From positions 1-64,000 of the forward strand of contig NZ_PGGO01000016.1 in NCBI RefSeq assembly GCF_003010955.1: DNA of 64,000 nt. Reading direction: 5' to 3'. Within the stretch, counting starts at the first letter, position 1. Each line of letters begins with the position of its first letter. The notes under the pieces are model-generated. The model searched no databases and was not told the DNA's origin. It worked only from the letters and a program-made list of their open reading frames with translations. The position numbers and the translations under genes were made by a program. Below, piece after piece: positions 38,161-47,081 of the stretch. The DNA comes from Phyllobacterium brassicacearum. GTDB taxonomy: Bacteria; Pseudomonadota; Alphaproteobacteria; Rhizobiales; Rhizobiaceae.

Positions 38161-39674
38161 CCGTGCACCTCGCCTGGTTCTGCAGCGATTTTCTGCATGA
38201 TTTTCGTCGTTGTGATGTCGTCGCCTGCAAGTTCGCCCCGTTGCACGCGGTCACGCAGCACAACCACGCGTGTGCTGTAGGCGACGATTTCTTCGATTTC
38301 TGATGAGATGACGAGAAGTGCCATGCCGTCATCACAAAGCTGGTTGATGAGGGCAATGATTTCCGCATGGGCGCCGACGTCGATGCCGCGCGTCGGTTCA
38401 TCCAGGATGAGGAAGCGCGGATTGGTGGCAAGCCAGCGGGCAAGAATGACTTTCTGCTGGTTGCCGCCGGAAAGAAACTTGATCGGCTTTTCAATATCTG
38501 TTGTGCGGATGTCCAGCGCTTTGACGAACTTGTCAGCGAGCGCCACCTGTTGTCTTCGGGGCAACCGTTTGAACCAGCCTCTTTGAGCCTGCAAAGCCAG
38601 CACGATGTTTTCTCGCACCGAAAGGTCGCCGATAATTCCGTCTGTCTTTCGGTCTTCCGGGCACAGCCCGAAACCCAACGCGACAGCGTCTTGCGGCGAG
38701 CGAATGCGGACGGGAACTCCATCCACTGCCGCCTGGCCAGTGTCGGCAGAATCGATGCCGAACAGCAGGCGCGCCGTTTCGGTCCTGCCTGAGCCCAGCA
38801 GACCTGCCATGCCGATTACTTCGCCCTCGCCAATGTCTAGATCGAACGGCGCGACACTGCGGCTGCGACCCATGCCTTTGAAGGAAAATTGCTTCGTTTC
38901 AGGCTCTTGCCGATCCCGGCGGACATTGTGCGTCACGGCAGCCAGCGCACGACCCAACATAAGAGAAACAAGCTGCATTTTCGGCAGCTGCGACGTCAGT
39001 TCGGACCCGGCAACCTTGCCGTTGCGTAACACGGTGACCCGGTCGCAGATCTCATAGACCTGGTCGAGGAAATGCGTGATGAATACAATCCCGAGGCCCC
39101 GTTCCTTCAACCGCCTGAGTGTTGCGAAGAGGATTTCCGTTTCGTGGCGATCAAGGCTCGCGGTCGGTTCATCGAGAATGAGAATGCGGCCCGACATATC
39201 GACTGCTCGCGCAATGGCAACGAGTTGTTGCACCGCGACAGAGTAACGGGACAGATCCGACGAAACATCGATGTGAAGGTCATATTGACTAAGCAGTTCG
39301 CGCGCGCGCTTCTCCATGCGGCGTCGATCGATAAAACCAAAGCGCATCGGCTGGCGGCCGACGAAGAGATTGTCCGCCACAGACATGTTCGGAAGCAGGT
39401 TTACTTCCTGGTAAACTGTGCCAATGCCAAGCTGTTGCGCCTGCAGCGTATCGCGAACGTGAATGGGCTGCCCGTCAAGCTCCATTACGCCCAGATCTGG
39501 CTGGTGGACGCCAGTCAGCACCTTGATCAGTGTTGACTTGCCGGCGCCATTTTCCCCCAGCAGCGCATGGATCTCGCCTCGCCGGATGGTCAAATCGACC
39601 GCGTCCAGTGCCCGGAATCCAATGAAGGATTTGCATATGCCTCGAGCGGCCAGCAGAACAGTAGGGTCCGTCAT
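38157..39674 (-). CDS. ytfR: Galactofuranose-type ABC importer ATPase YtfR (two ATPase domains)
   Basis: 505 residues with two fused nucleotide-binding domains. Domain 1: Walker A LLGENGAGKSTLIK, QQLGIGTVYQEVNLLPNMSV (the YtfR/RbsA-like Q-loop), Walker B ILILDEPTASLD. Domain 2: a degenerate Walker A (GLLGSGRTETARLLF), CPEDRKTDGIIGDLSVREN, signature FLSGGNQQKVILAR and Walker B FLILDEPTRGIDVGAHAEI. As in RbsA/MglA-type ATPases, one site is probably non-canonical. Sequence matches E. coli YtfR throughout. Confidence 0.93.
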   Translation of the reverse strand: MTDPTVLLAARGICKSFIGFRALDAVDLTIRRGEIHALLGENGAGKSTLIKVLTGVHQPDLGVMELDGQPIHVRDTLQAQQLGIGTVYQEVNLLPNMSVADNLFVGRQPMRFGFIDRRRMEKRARELLSQYDLHIDVSSDLSRYSVAVQQLVAIARAVDMSGRILILDEPTASLDRHETEILFATLRRLKERGLGIVFITHFLDQVYEICDRVTVLRNGKVAGSELTSQLPKMQLVSLMLGRALAAVTHNVRRDRQEPETKQFSFKGMGRSRSVAPFDLDIGEGEVIGMAGLLGSGRTETARLLFGIDSADTGQAAVDGVPVRIRSPQDAVALGFGLCPEDRKTDGIIGDLSVRENIVLALQAQRGWFKRLPRRQQVALADKFVKALDIRTTDIEKPIKFLSGGNQQKVILARWLATNPRFLILDEPTRGIDVGAHAEIIALINQLCDDGMALLVISSEIEEIVAYSTRVVVLRDRVQRGELAGDDITTTKIMQKIAAEPGEVHG

Positions 39675-39709
39675 CGCGCCCTCTCCCGTGAGCGGTTTTG
39701 TCGGTGGGA

Positions 39710-39731
39710 CTGGCCGCCCTAAGGCGGCCAG
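39710..39731 (-). other. Stem-loop between ytfQ and ytfR
   Basis: CTGGCCGCC (39710-39718) and GGCGGCCAG (39723-39731) form a perfect 9-bp stem with a CTAA loop, 14 nt after the ytfQ stop. No T-run on the transcribed side. Likely an mRNA-stabilising or partial-attenuation hairpin. Confidence 0.7.
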
Positions 39732-39745
39732 CCATGACTGAGTGA

Positions 39746-40711
39746 TTAATACCCCAGTCCCTTTTTCTCTTCGTAAACCTTCTTCGGGTCATCAGCCTGC
39801 GTGTAGAGCTTGGACTCGGTCTGGATCCACTTTGGCGGAGCCTTACCGCTGTCCTTGTAGGCTTTCAGGGCGTCGAATGCAGGACCTGCCATGTTCGGCG
39901 TCAGCTCGACAGTGGCGTTGGCCTCTCCTTCGGACATTGCCTTGAAGATATCCGGCACAGCATCGATCGAGACGACAAGGATGTCTTTGCCCGGCTTCAG
40001 GCCGGCTTCCTTGATGGCCTGAATGGCGCCAACTGCCATGTCATCATTGTGGGCATAGAGCGCACAAATGTTCTTGCCGCCATTTTCGGCCTTGAGAAAG
40101 CCTTCCATGACTTCCTTGCCCTTGGCACGGGTAAAGTCGCCGGTCTGGCTGCGGGTAATCTTTATATTCGAGGCGGATGCGATGCCCTCCTCAAAACCCT
40201 TCTTGCGGTTGATTGCGGGGCTCGATCCTACCGTTCCCTGTAGTTCGACGACATTGCAGGGCTTGCCTGCTGTTGTCTTGACAAGCCAATCGCCCGCAAC
40301 CTTGCCCTCGTGCACAGTGTCAGAGGTTACCGCGGTCAGATACAGGTCGTTATTGGCAGTCTCGATCGTCCGGTCAAGCAGAATGACCGGTATTTCGGCT
40401 TCCTTGGCTTCAGCGAGAACCGTGTCCCACCCTGTTGCAACGACAGGCGCAACAAATATAGCATCGACGCCCTGGGCGACGAAGCCGCGGATCGCCTTGA
40501 TCTGGTTTTCCTGTTTCTGCTGTGCATCTGCGATCTTGAGATCAATGCTGCGCTTCTTTGCCTCAATTTTGGAAACGGATGTTTCGGCTGCGCGCCAGCC
40601 TGATTCCGATCCGATCTGTGAGAAGCCGACCGTCAGGTCAGACGCGCTTGCTGCTCCCGCAAAAGACATTGCAACCGTACTGGCAAGCAGAATTCTCTTC
40701 ATGAACGACAT
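39746..40711 (-). CDS. ytfQ: Galactofuranose-type binding protein YtfQ
   Basis: 321-residue periplasmic binding protein. Signal peptide (MKRILLASTVAMSFAGAASA), then the YtfQ pattern: LTVGFSQIGSESGWRAAET, KIADAQQKQENQIKAIRGFV, GVDAIFVAPVVATGWDTVL, PVILLDRTIE, ICALYAHNDDMAVGAIQAIK and SIDAVPDIFKAMSEGEANAT. E. coli YtfQ binds galactofuranose; the arginine and aspartate contacts of the family appear conserved, so the same or a close sugar is likely. GGGAGG lies 7 nt before ATG 40711. First gene of the operon. Confidence 0.94.
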   Translation of the reverse strand: MSFMKRILLASTVAMSFAGAASASDLTVGFSQIGSESGWRAAETSVSKIEAKKRSIDLKIADAQQKQENQIKAIRGFVAQGVDAIFVAPVVATGWDTVLAEAKEAEIPVILLDRTIETANNDLYLTAVTSDTVHEGKVAGDWLVKTTAGKPCNVVELQGTVGSSPAINRKKGFEEGIASASNIKITRSQTGDFTRAKGKEVMEGFLKAENGGKNICALYAHNDDMAVGAIQAIKEAGLKPGKDILVVSIDAVPDIFKAMSEGEANATVELTPNMAGPAFDALKAYKDSGKAPPKWIQTESKLYTQADDPKKVYEEKKGLGY

Positions 40712-40860
40712 GATTATTCCTCCCGAATTAGGTCAATTCCGTAAGATCCTCCCAGACCTCAATAAAACTATTATAATATAGTAATATTATTGGCAAGGGC
40801 CGAGATGAACCCGCGAACTCCGCCCACAATAGCCTCCTAATTGTGGGATAATTTTCGAGG

Positions 40861-40882
40861 AAAGCGCTTGCGCAAGCGCTTT
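40861..40882. promoter_or_regulatory. 22-bp perfect palindrome, probable LacI-family operator
   Basis: Two AAGCGCTT cores (40862-40869 and 40874-40881) joined by GCGC give a fully self-complementary 22-bp sequence. AAGCGCTT matches the centre of many LacI-family operators. It lies between divergent ytfQ and the LacI-linked sugar operon, 176 bp before that operon's first start codon. A following TTTTTT also allows a terminator reading on the plus strand. Confidence 0.6.
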
Positions 40883-41057
40883 TTTCGTATTAGCCTACCA
40901 ATATCAGCTCCTGCTCAGCCACCTGAACCGTTGAAAATCGAGGCGGATTCAGCTTGTCAACGGCATGGCTGATACGCCGCTGAGGAGACGTGGCGAAGTG
41001 AGGACGTGCCCTGCCCGCGCAAGACGGTCGCGATACCGGGCCTTGGAGGAAAATAAA

Positions 41058-42356
41058 ATGGGAATGACATTGTTTTCGCGGCGCGCGATTGCGCGCTGTG
41101 CGGTGGCGGCTGCCCTATTGTCGAGTGTTGCGGGTCTCGCAGCCCCCGCCTTTGCCGCCGGCCCTGTCGAATTGCGATACTTCTATCGCGCACCGTGGCC
41201 TTCGTCGGAGATCTACGCAAACAGGCTCATCGACGAATGGAACAAGAAGAACGGCGATCGCATCCACGTGACCGGAGCGAGCGTCGATGGCGAGACTTAC
41301 AAGACCAAGCAGACGATCGAGCTGGCCTCGAGCAATCCGCCGGATGTTTTCTATTCCTGGGAAGGCGGCCGGGCACTGGGAGTCATCAAGAACGGTTTCG
41401 CTGCCGATCTGACACCCTACTACCAGAAATACGGCTGGGAAAAATTCCTCGTGCCGGCGTCCGTTTCGCTGGCGACTTTTGGCGACAAGAAGTATTTCGT
41501 GCCCACCGAGATCGGCGCATCCGTCGTCTGGTATCGCAAGGATCTCTACGAGAAGCTCGGCCTGAAGGTTCCGACCACGTGGGACGAACTGATGGCCAAT
41601 GCTGAAGCAGGCAAGAAGGCGGGCCTGTGGCCGTTCCTGCTGGCGAACCAGAAAAAATGGCCGTCGCAGTTCATGTGGTCGGCCATTCTAGTCAACAAGT
41701 TCGGTCTCGACACCTATCAGGGCCTCGTGAACAACACGATCCCGTGGACTGATCCTCGTGCCGTCGAAACCACCAAGATCATGGCCGATCTGGCGAAGAA
41801 CGACATGTTCGAGCCGTCTTTCAATTCGATCGACGTCGGTCCGGCCATGGTGCCGTGGTCGCAGGGCAAGGCGCTGCACTGGTATCAGGGTTCGTTCAAC
41901 CTCGGCCGGTTCCGCGGCGATCAGGCCAAATGCTGCGTCGTACCGATGGACTTCTTCCCGATGCCCTCCATCGACGGCAAGAAGCCCGTGATGTCGGTCT
42001 TCGCTGAAGACACCATCATGATCCATGCCAAGAGCCCGCATAAGGACGAGGCCGCCGAATTCGTCGACTGGATGATCTCGAAGCCAGCGATGACCGAAAA
42101 GCTGGCGATCGACAAGCCTTACCCCTCCTCGACTGAGGGCGATCTTTCGAGCCTTTCGGAAATGGAACAGCGCCTGGGCAAGGAAATGGCCGGCGCCGGC
42201 CAGTTCACCTTCATGCATGTGGACCATGCCACGCCGCCTGCTATCTCCGACAGGTTCCTCGACAGCCTGCAGGGTGTGCTTGCGGGTGCGATCACGCCTG
42301 AGGATGCCATGCAGCAGACCGAGGACGAAGCCGTGCGCACCCGCGGCAAGCTCTGA
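41058..42356 (+). CDS. Sugar ABC importer solute-binding protein, family 1
   Basis: 432 residues. Signal peptide SRRAIARCAVAAALLSSVAG with cleavage near AFA-A, then VELRYFYRAPWPSSEIYANR, SSNPPDVFYSWEGGRALGVI, YFVPTEIGASVVWYRKDLYE and PTTWDELMANAEAGKKAG, a normal CUT1-type binding protein. ATG 41058 has GGAGGA 8 nt upstream; the frame to 40965 is ignored. First gene of SBP - MalF - MalG - ATPase - LacI. Substrate unknown. Confidence 0.92.
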   Translation: MGMTLFSRRAIARCAVAAALLSSVAGLAAPAFAAGPVELRYFYRAPWPSSEIYANRLIDEWNKKNGDRIHVTGASVDGETYKTKQTIELASSNPPDVFYSWEGGRALGVIKNGFAADLTPYYQKYGWEKFLVPASVSLATFGDKKYFVPTEIGASVVWYRKDLYEKLGLKVPTTWDELMANAEAGKKAGLWPFLLANQKKWPSQFMWSAILVNKFGLDTYQGLVNNTIPWTDPRAVETTKIMADLAKNDMFEPSFNSIDVGPAMVPWSQGKALHWYQGSFNLGRFRGDQAKCCVVPMDFFPMPSIDGKKPVMSVFAEDTIMIHAKSPHKDEAAEFVDWMISKPAMTEKLAIDKPYPSSTEGDLSSLSEMEQRLGKEMAGAGQFTFMHVDHATPPAISDRFLDSLQGVLAGAITPEDAMQQTEDEAVRTRGKL

Positions 42357-42411
42357 CGACTGACGGGTCGCTAGACGGCCGCGATGGCGCCCTTCCAGCC
42401 AGACCGGCCGC

Positions 42412-42442
42412 GACCGTGGGCAATAATATTATGCCCACGGTC
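42412..42442 (+). other. Stem-loop after the binding-protein gene
   Basis: GACCGTGGGCA (42412-42422) pairs perfectly with TGCCCACGGTC (42432-42442), an 11-bp stem with the loop ATAATATTA, 55 nt after the stop and 30 nt before the permease start. No T-run. Confidence 0.75.
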
Positions 42443-42472
42443 TTCCGATCCTGAAGAAACGGATACTCATCC

Positions 42473-43399
42473 ATGAGCACATCACACAGATCCGGTGAAA
42501 GTCCGGGATTTTTTGCCTTTGCGCGTGAGCACACATTCGTGACGATTTTCGGCATTGTCATGCCGCTTGCAGTCTTTGCCGTTTTCGTCGGCTATCCGAT
42601 CCTGTTCACCATCTATCTCAGCCTGTTCGAATGGAACGGCATGACGCCTGATAAAACCTTTGTCGGGCTGGAAAATTACCGGCACATGATCGGCGACAGT
42701 CATTTCCAGATTGCGCTGATCAACAATTTCAAGTGGCTGGCCGTCACTCTCGCCTTCCCCGTTCTCGCCGGCCTGCTGATTGCCTATGCGCTGCGCAATA
42801 AGATCCTGCCGGCACCTGCCCTGGTGCGGACCATCATCTTCTTTCCGGTGACGATGTCGCTGATATCAGTCGGCCTGATGTTTCTGCTGATCCTCAACCC
42901 GCTGTTCGGCGCTTTCGATACGATTCTGCGTTCCGTCGGCCTCGGCTTCCTGGTGACGGAATGGTTCGGAAACTACAAGGTCGCGATCTACACGCTGGCG
43001 ATCGTGTCCGGCTGGGCTTTCACCGGCATGCCGATGATCTTCTATTATGCCGGTCTCGGCGATGTGCCGAAGGAGACATTCGATGCTGCCCGCATCGAAG
43101 GGGCAGGGCATTGGCGGATGTTGACCAAGGTGGCCGTTCCGCAATTGCGGCCCGTCACCGCCGTCGTCGTCATGCTGACACTGTTTGAATCGCTGCGCGC
43201 CTTCGACCTCGTCGCCGTCATGACCAAAGGCGCCCCCTTCGGCTACACAAACGTCCTTGGCTACATCGTCTATCTCGAAAGCTTCTGGAACACGCGCTTC
43301 GGGTATGGCGCCGCCATCTCCGTAGCGATCCTCGCCGTCTCGGCGCTGATGGCCCTGATCATCCTGAAAAAACTGATGAAGGGGGCCTTCGATGTCTGA
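42473..43399 (+). CDS. Sugar ABC importer permease, MalF type
   Basis: 308-residue inner-membrane permease with six helices and the EAA region PKETFDAARIEGAGHWRMLT followed by KVAVPQLRPVTAVV. Characteristic start IVMPLAVFAVFVGYPILFTI and SLFEWNGMTPDKTFVGLENY. It overlaps the next permease by 8 nt, indicating coupling. Confidence 0.92.
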   Translation: MSTSHRSGESPGFFAFAREHTFVTIFGIVMPLAVFAVFVGYPILFTIYLSLFEWNGMTPDKTFVGLENYRHMIGDSHFQIALINNFKWLAVTLAFPVLAGLLIAYALRNKILPAPALVRTIIFFPVTMSLISVGLMFLLILNPLFGAFDTILRSVGLGFLVTEWFGNYKVAIYTLAIVSGWAFTGMPMIFYYAGLGDVPKETFDAARIEGAGHWRMLTKVAVPQLRPVTAVVVMLTLFESLRAFDLVAVMTKGAPFGYTNVLGYIVYLESFWNTRFGYGAAISVAILAVSALMALIILKKLMKGAFDV

Positions 43400-44255
43400 C
43401 ACGCTTATTCTGGCGCATCGGCGCGATGTCTTCCGCTTCACGGCACGGTTTCTCGGCTATACCCTGCTTGCCGTCCTCCTTGCCGTTTGGTCCGGCCCGA
43501 TCGTGCTGGTGCTGATCACCTCGATCAAGTCGAACCAGGACTTTCTCGCAGGTCCCTTTTCCATTCCCTCGCACCCGACCTTCCAGCCCTATATCGACGT
43601 CTGGAATTCGCTGGGTTTCAGCGGCCTGCTCGCCAACAGTTTCCTTTATGCGACCGCCGGTTCGGCGCTGGCGGTTATCCTGGCGCTGGTTCCGGCCTTT
43701 GCCCTGTCGCGCATGGAGGTGCCCGGCAAGACGTTCATCTTCGGGCTGATCCTGACCGGTCTCATGCTGCCGCAGCAGACCGTGCTCATCCCGCTCTACG
43801 ACACGCTGCGCACGCTGCATCTGCTCGACACCAAGATCGGCTTGATCATCGTTCATGCCGCCTATGGCATGCCGGCCCAGATCCTTATCCTGCGCGGTTT
43901 CATGACCAGTATTCCGCGGGAAATCGAGAAGGCCGCCTATGTCGAAGGAGCGACCGATTTCCGGGTGTTCTACAAGATCATTCTGCCGCTGTCCCTGCCG
44001 GGCATTGTCGTCGGCTTCACGTTGAATTTCATCGCGATCTGGAAGGAATTCGTCTTCGGTCTGGTGCTTTTGAATTCCGAGGAGAATTTTCCGGTCACGG
44101 TCGGCATGCTGAAGCTGAACAGCGACCGCTACATGGCGGTGTTCAACCTGCCGGCCGCAGGCCTCGTCATCTCCCAGATTCCCATCATCGTCCTGTTCAT
44201 CCTGACCTACCGCAAGATTGCCTCGGGCAATTTCGCCGGCGCCGTCAAGGGTTGA
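43392..44255 (+). CDS. Sugar ABC importer permease, MalG type
   Basis: 287 residues, six helices; EAA motif IPREIEKAAYVEGATDFRVF with KIILPLSLPGIVVG. N-terminal part GPIVLVLITSIKSNQDFLAG and helix FIFGLILTGLMLPQQTVLIP are typical of CUT1 permeases. Its start lies inside the end of the MalF-type gene; the ATPase gene follows after 34 nt. Confidence 0.92.
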   Translation: MSDTLILAHRRDVFRFTARFLGYTLLAVLLAVWSGPIVLVLITSIKSNQDFLAGPFSIPSHPTFQPYIDVWNSLGFSGLLANSFLYATAGSALAVILALVPAFALSRMEVPGKTFIFGLILTGLMLPQQTVLIPLYDTLRTLHLLDTKIGLIIVHAAYGMPAQILILRGFMTSIPREIEKAAYVEGATDFRVFYKIILPLSLPGIVVGFTLNFIAIWKEFVFGLVLLNSEENFPVTVGMLKLNSDRYMAVFNLPAAGLVISQIPIIVLFILTYRKIASGNFAGAVKG

Positions 44256-44289
44256 GCAACGTTATTCCAGCATAAGGAATTGCATTCAC

Positions 44290-45390
44290 ATGGCTGAAGT
44301 TTCTCTCACCCACATCGAAAAAAGATACGGCGTCCATACTATCATTCCAAGCCTGGACCTGACCATTCCGGACGGCGAATTCACAGTGCTTGTCGGCCCG
44401 TCCGGTTGCGGCAAGTCCACCACGCTGCAGATAATTGCCGGCCTGGAATCCATTTCGGCCGGGCGGTTGATGATCGGCGGCGTCGATGTCACACATCTGC
44501 CGCCGAAGGACCGCAACATCTCGATGGTCTTCCAGTCCTATGCGCTGTTTCCGCATATGAATGTCCGCGACAATATCAGCTTCGGCCTGAAGACCCGCCG
44601 CGTGCCGACGGCAGAAGCCGATCAACTGGTGGCGGTCGTTTCGAAAAGACTGAAGCTGGAGAGCTATCTCGACCGGTTCCCGCGGGAACTTTCCGGCGGA
44701 CAGCGCCAGCGAGTGGCGCTCGGTCGTGCGCTGGTGCGCCGGCCCGGCGTCTTTCTGATGGATGAGCCCCTGTCCAATCTGGACGCAAAACTGCGTGTCG
44801 AAGCCCGAAGCTTTCTCAGCAAGATGCATCAAGAACTGGGGATCACCACCGTCTACGTCACGCATGATCAGTCGGAAGCCATGACGATGGGCTCCCGCAT
44901 CGTGGTGATGAACGGCGGCACGATCCAGCAGGCAGCGGCGCCGATGGAGGTGTACCGCCGCCCGGCCAACCGCTTCGTCGCCGGCTTTATCGGCTCACCG
45001 TCGATGAATTTCGTCGATCTCGACGTCGCCCCGCCCGCTGAACTGGTGGATGCGAAGAACGGCATCCGCATTTCGGTTCCGCAACACCGGCAGGTTGAAC
45101 TGGCGAAGTCCGGCCTTCGCTCCGTCACTCTCGGGCTCCGTCCGGAACATATCAGGCTGCTGGCCGCTGGAGACACACGCCCGGGAGCAGCGAGCTTCAA
45201 GATCGAGGTGTGCCAGTTTCTGGGCTCGGAGACGCTTCTCGACATCACGCACGGGGCCTGCCGGGTCATTGCCAGAGTGGGGCCGGAGGAAACCGTAAAG
45301 CAGGGCGAGGAGCGCATCTTCGCGTTCGATATGGATCACGCCCATTTCTTCGACCCCGATTCGGGGAATAATGTAGCGTTGGATAGATGA
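44290..45390 (+). CDS. Sugar ABC importer ATPase, UgpC/MalK type
   Basis: 366 residues. Walker A GPSGCGKSTT, Q-loop VFQSYALFPH, signature ELSGGQRQRVALGRA, Walker B VFLMDEPLSNLD and switch VTHDQSEAMTM, then a TOBE domain (GIRISVPQ, LGLRPEHIRLL). Start at ATG 44290 (MAEVSLTHIEKRYG) rather than 44218, which lies inside the permease frame. The last ~25 residues (HFFDPDSGNN) are usual for the family. Confidence 0.93.
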   Translation: MAEVSLTHIEKRYGVHTIIPSLDLTIPDGEFTVLVGPSGCGKSTTLQIIAGLESISAGRLMIGGVDVTHLPPKDRNISMVFQSYALFPHMNVRDNISFGLKTRRVPTAEADQLVAVVSKRLKLESYLDRFPRELSGGQRQRVALGRALVRRPGVFLMDEPLSNLDAKLRVEARSFLSKMHQELGITTVYVTHDQSEAMTMGSRIVVMNGGTIQQAAAPMEVYRRPANRFVAGFIGSPSMNFVDLDVAPPAELVDAKNGIRISVPQHRQVELAKSGLRSVTLGLRPEHIRLLAAGDTRPGAASFKIEVCQFLGSETLLDITHGACRVIARVGPEETVKQGEERIFAFDMDHAHFFDPDSGNNVALDR

Positions 45391-45468
45391 CGTGCTTGTC
45401 TGGTCGAGGCCGCGCCGACACGATAGACGAGATGTTTAGAAACACGATTTGACTGAGAAGCAAGGTAA

Positions 45469-46473
45469 ATGGCCACGATTGCCGATGTTGCAAGGATTGC
45501 CGGAGTTTCGCAATCCACCGTATCCCACGTCATCAATGGGACGCGATTTGTTAAGCCGGAAACGGAACAAGCGGTGCGCGATGCTGTTGCGCGAACCGGA
45601 TATACCCCCAACACGCTTGCCCGCGCGTTGGCCCGCTCATCGAGCAACAGCGTCGGCATCGCCATATCAGCGATATCAAATCCCTATTTTGCCGATATCA
45701 TCCGTGCCGTGGAAAGCGAATGCGCCGCCTGCGGCATGACCGTTTTCCTCGCCGATACGCATGATACACCCGAAAAGGAGCTGGAGGTCGTTCAGGCGCT
45801 GCACCAGTTGCGCGTCGACGGGATTATCATCGCGCCCTGCTCGACGGAGGGATCTGGTGCGCTTCGCTATCTCGAAGATCATGGCATCCCGACCGTTCTC
45901 GTCGACCGGCTAGCTTCCACCAAATTCGATCAGGTCGGCGTGCAAAATGCCAAATCGATGGAGGTTTTGGTCGAGCATCTCGTTGAGCTGGGCCATACCC
46001 GGATTGGCATGATCCCGGGGCACACCGGTTTCGCCACGACCTTGGAGCGCATCGATGGTTTCGTGAACGCGGCGCGCCACGCAAAATTGCAAGCCAGCGA
46101 ATGCACTGTCGCGCGGAGTTCGAACGATGTGGACAGCGCGGCAAGAGCCACCATTGAGATGATGAGCCGTGCGGTATGTCCGACAGCGCTCGTTGCCGGC
46201 AACAACATGACGACGATCGGCATTATGCGAGGACTGAAATCGCTTGGCAAACATGTTCCGGACGATATCGCACTCGTTGGATTTGACGATTTCGAATGGG
46301 CCGATTGCTTCGAACCGCGCCTGACTGTCATCGCTCAACCCTGTATTGAACTCGGCCGCAGGTCGGCCAAGCTCCTGCTCGACCGGATAAAGGATCCGGG
46401 CAAGACGCCGAAGACAATCAGGGTGAAAACAAGCTTTATCGTTCGCAACTCGTGCGGATCGGCAAATCGCTGA
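45469..46473 (+). CDS. LacI-family transcriptional regulator
   Basis: 334 residues. The N-terminal helix-turn-helix IADVARIAGVSQSTVSHVIN and hinge GYTPNTLARALARSSS are followed by a periplasmic-binding-protein-like core (VGIAISAISNPYFADIIRAV, DGIIIAPCS, GIPTVLVDR, GHTRIGMIPG, ALVAGNNMTTIGIMRGL, DIALVGFDDFEWA). 78 bp after the ATPase gene, on the same strand. Likely represses this operon through the AAGCGCTT palindrome at 40861 and is released by the imported sugar (inference). Confidence 0.93.
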   Translation: MATIADVARIAGVSQSTVSHVINGTRFVKPETEQAVRDAVARTGYTPNTLARALARSSSNSVGIAISAISNPYFADIIRAVESECAACGMTVFLADTHDTPEKELEVVQALHQLRVDGIIIAPCSTEGSGALRYLEDHGIPTVLVDRLASTKFDQVGVQNAKSMEVLVEHLVELGHTRIGMIPGHTGFATTLERIDGFVNAARHAKLQASECTVARSSNDVDSAARATIEMMSRAVCPTALVAGNNMTTIGIMRGLKSLGKHVPDDIALVGFDDFEWADCFEPRLTVIAQPCIELGRRSAKLLLDRIKDPGKTPKTIRVKTSFIVRNSCGSANR

Positions 46474-46588
46474 TGTCAGCGCCCGGGTGATATCGCGCTG
46501 GGAGGCTGTGGCCACCATTATAGATCAGCGGGATGTTGCGAGTGTCGAAAAATCTTTCGTCACATCGCGCCATCTTCCTACCGTGCGG

Positions 46589-46619
46589 CTGCCACGCGGA
46601 TCGCAGATTCGCGTGGCAG
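46589..46619. terminator. Hairpin between convergent lacI-type and doxX-type genes
   Basis: CTGCCACGCG (46589-46598) and CGCGTGGCAG (46610-46619) form a perfect 10-bp stem with an 11-nt loop, in the 170-bp gap between converging genes. No long T-run on either strand. Confidence 0.5.
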
Positions 46620-46643
46620 AGTTTGTCATGCAGCCTTGCGGTT

Positions 46644-47081
46644 CTAGAAAAAGTTGCTTCGAACAGACGGTGCGGCCCGGCATAGTCGGCCCAACACAAC
46701 AAAGGACGACAAGGAAAACAAAATCAGGTTGCCCGCGACCGTCTCGAAATGTTCGCCTCGTTCGAGGTGCAGCAAAATGGCCAAAACCTGTATTACTGTA
46801 AACCCGCCAGCAGCCAAGGGCACCAGTTGAGGTGACGCATTGACCAGTGCAGGCAGGATAAGTGCAATACTTCCCAGTAATTCTATCATGCCGATGAAGC
46901 GGGTCATTGCCTCAGGATAGTTCGTCGCATAATCGACACCCATCATCGCAAGATGTCCCACCGGCTGGCCCAGTTTCATCGTTCCCGCAAGCACATAGAA
47001 TGCAGCCAGTGCCACCTGCGCTGTCCAGAGGGCGAGCATTAGAAGTTTCTCTGGAGCTCGTACAATCCTCGATTTCACCAT
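46644..47081 (-). CDS. DoxX-like membrane protein
   Basis: 145 residues, four hydrophobic segments: LWTAQVALAAFYVLAGTMKL, YPEAMTRFIGMIELLGSIALIL, LVPLAAGGFTVIQVLAILLHL and NLILFSLSSFVVLGRL. This is the DoxX/DoxX-like four-helix pattern, with the family's FxxAGxxKL and RxIGxxELxG motifs. Start at ATG 47081 (MVKSRIVRAPEK), GAGGA upstream; the frame to 47159 is probably leader. Role unknown, often linked with thiol/oxidative stress in the family. Confidence 0.8.
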   Translation of the reverse strand: MVKSRIVRAPEKLLMLALWTAQVALAAFYVLAGTMKLGQPVGHLAMMGVDYATNYPEAMTRFIGMIELLGSIALILPALVNASPQLVPLAAGGFTVIQVLAILLHLERGEHFETVAGNLILFSLSSFVVLGRLCRAAPSVRSNFF

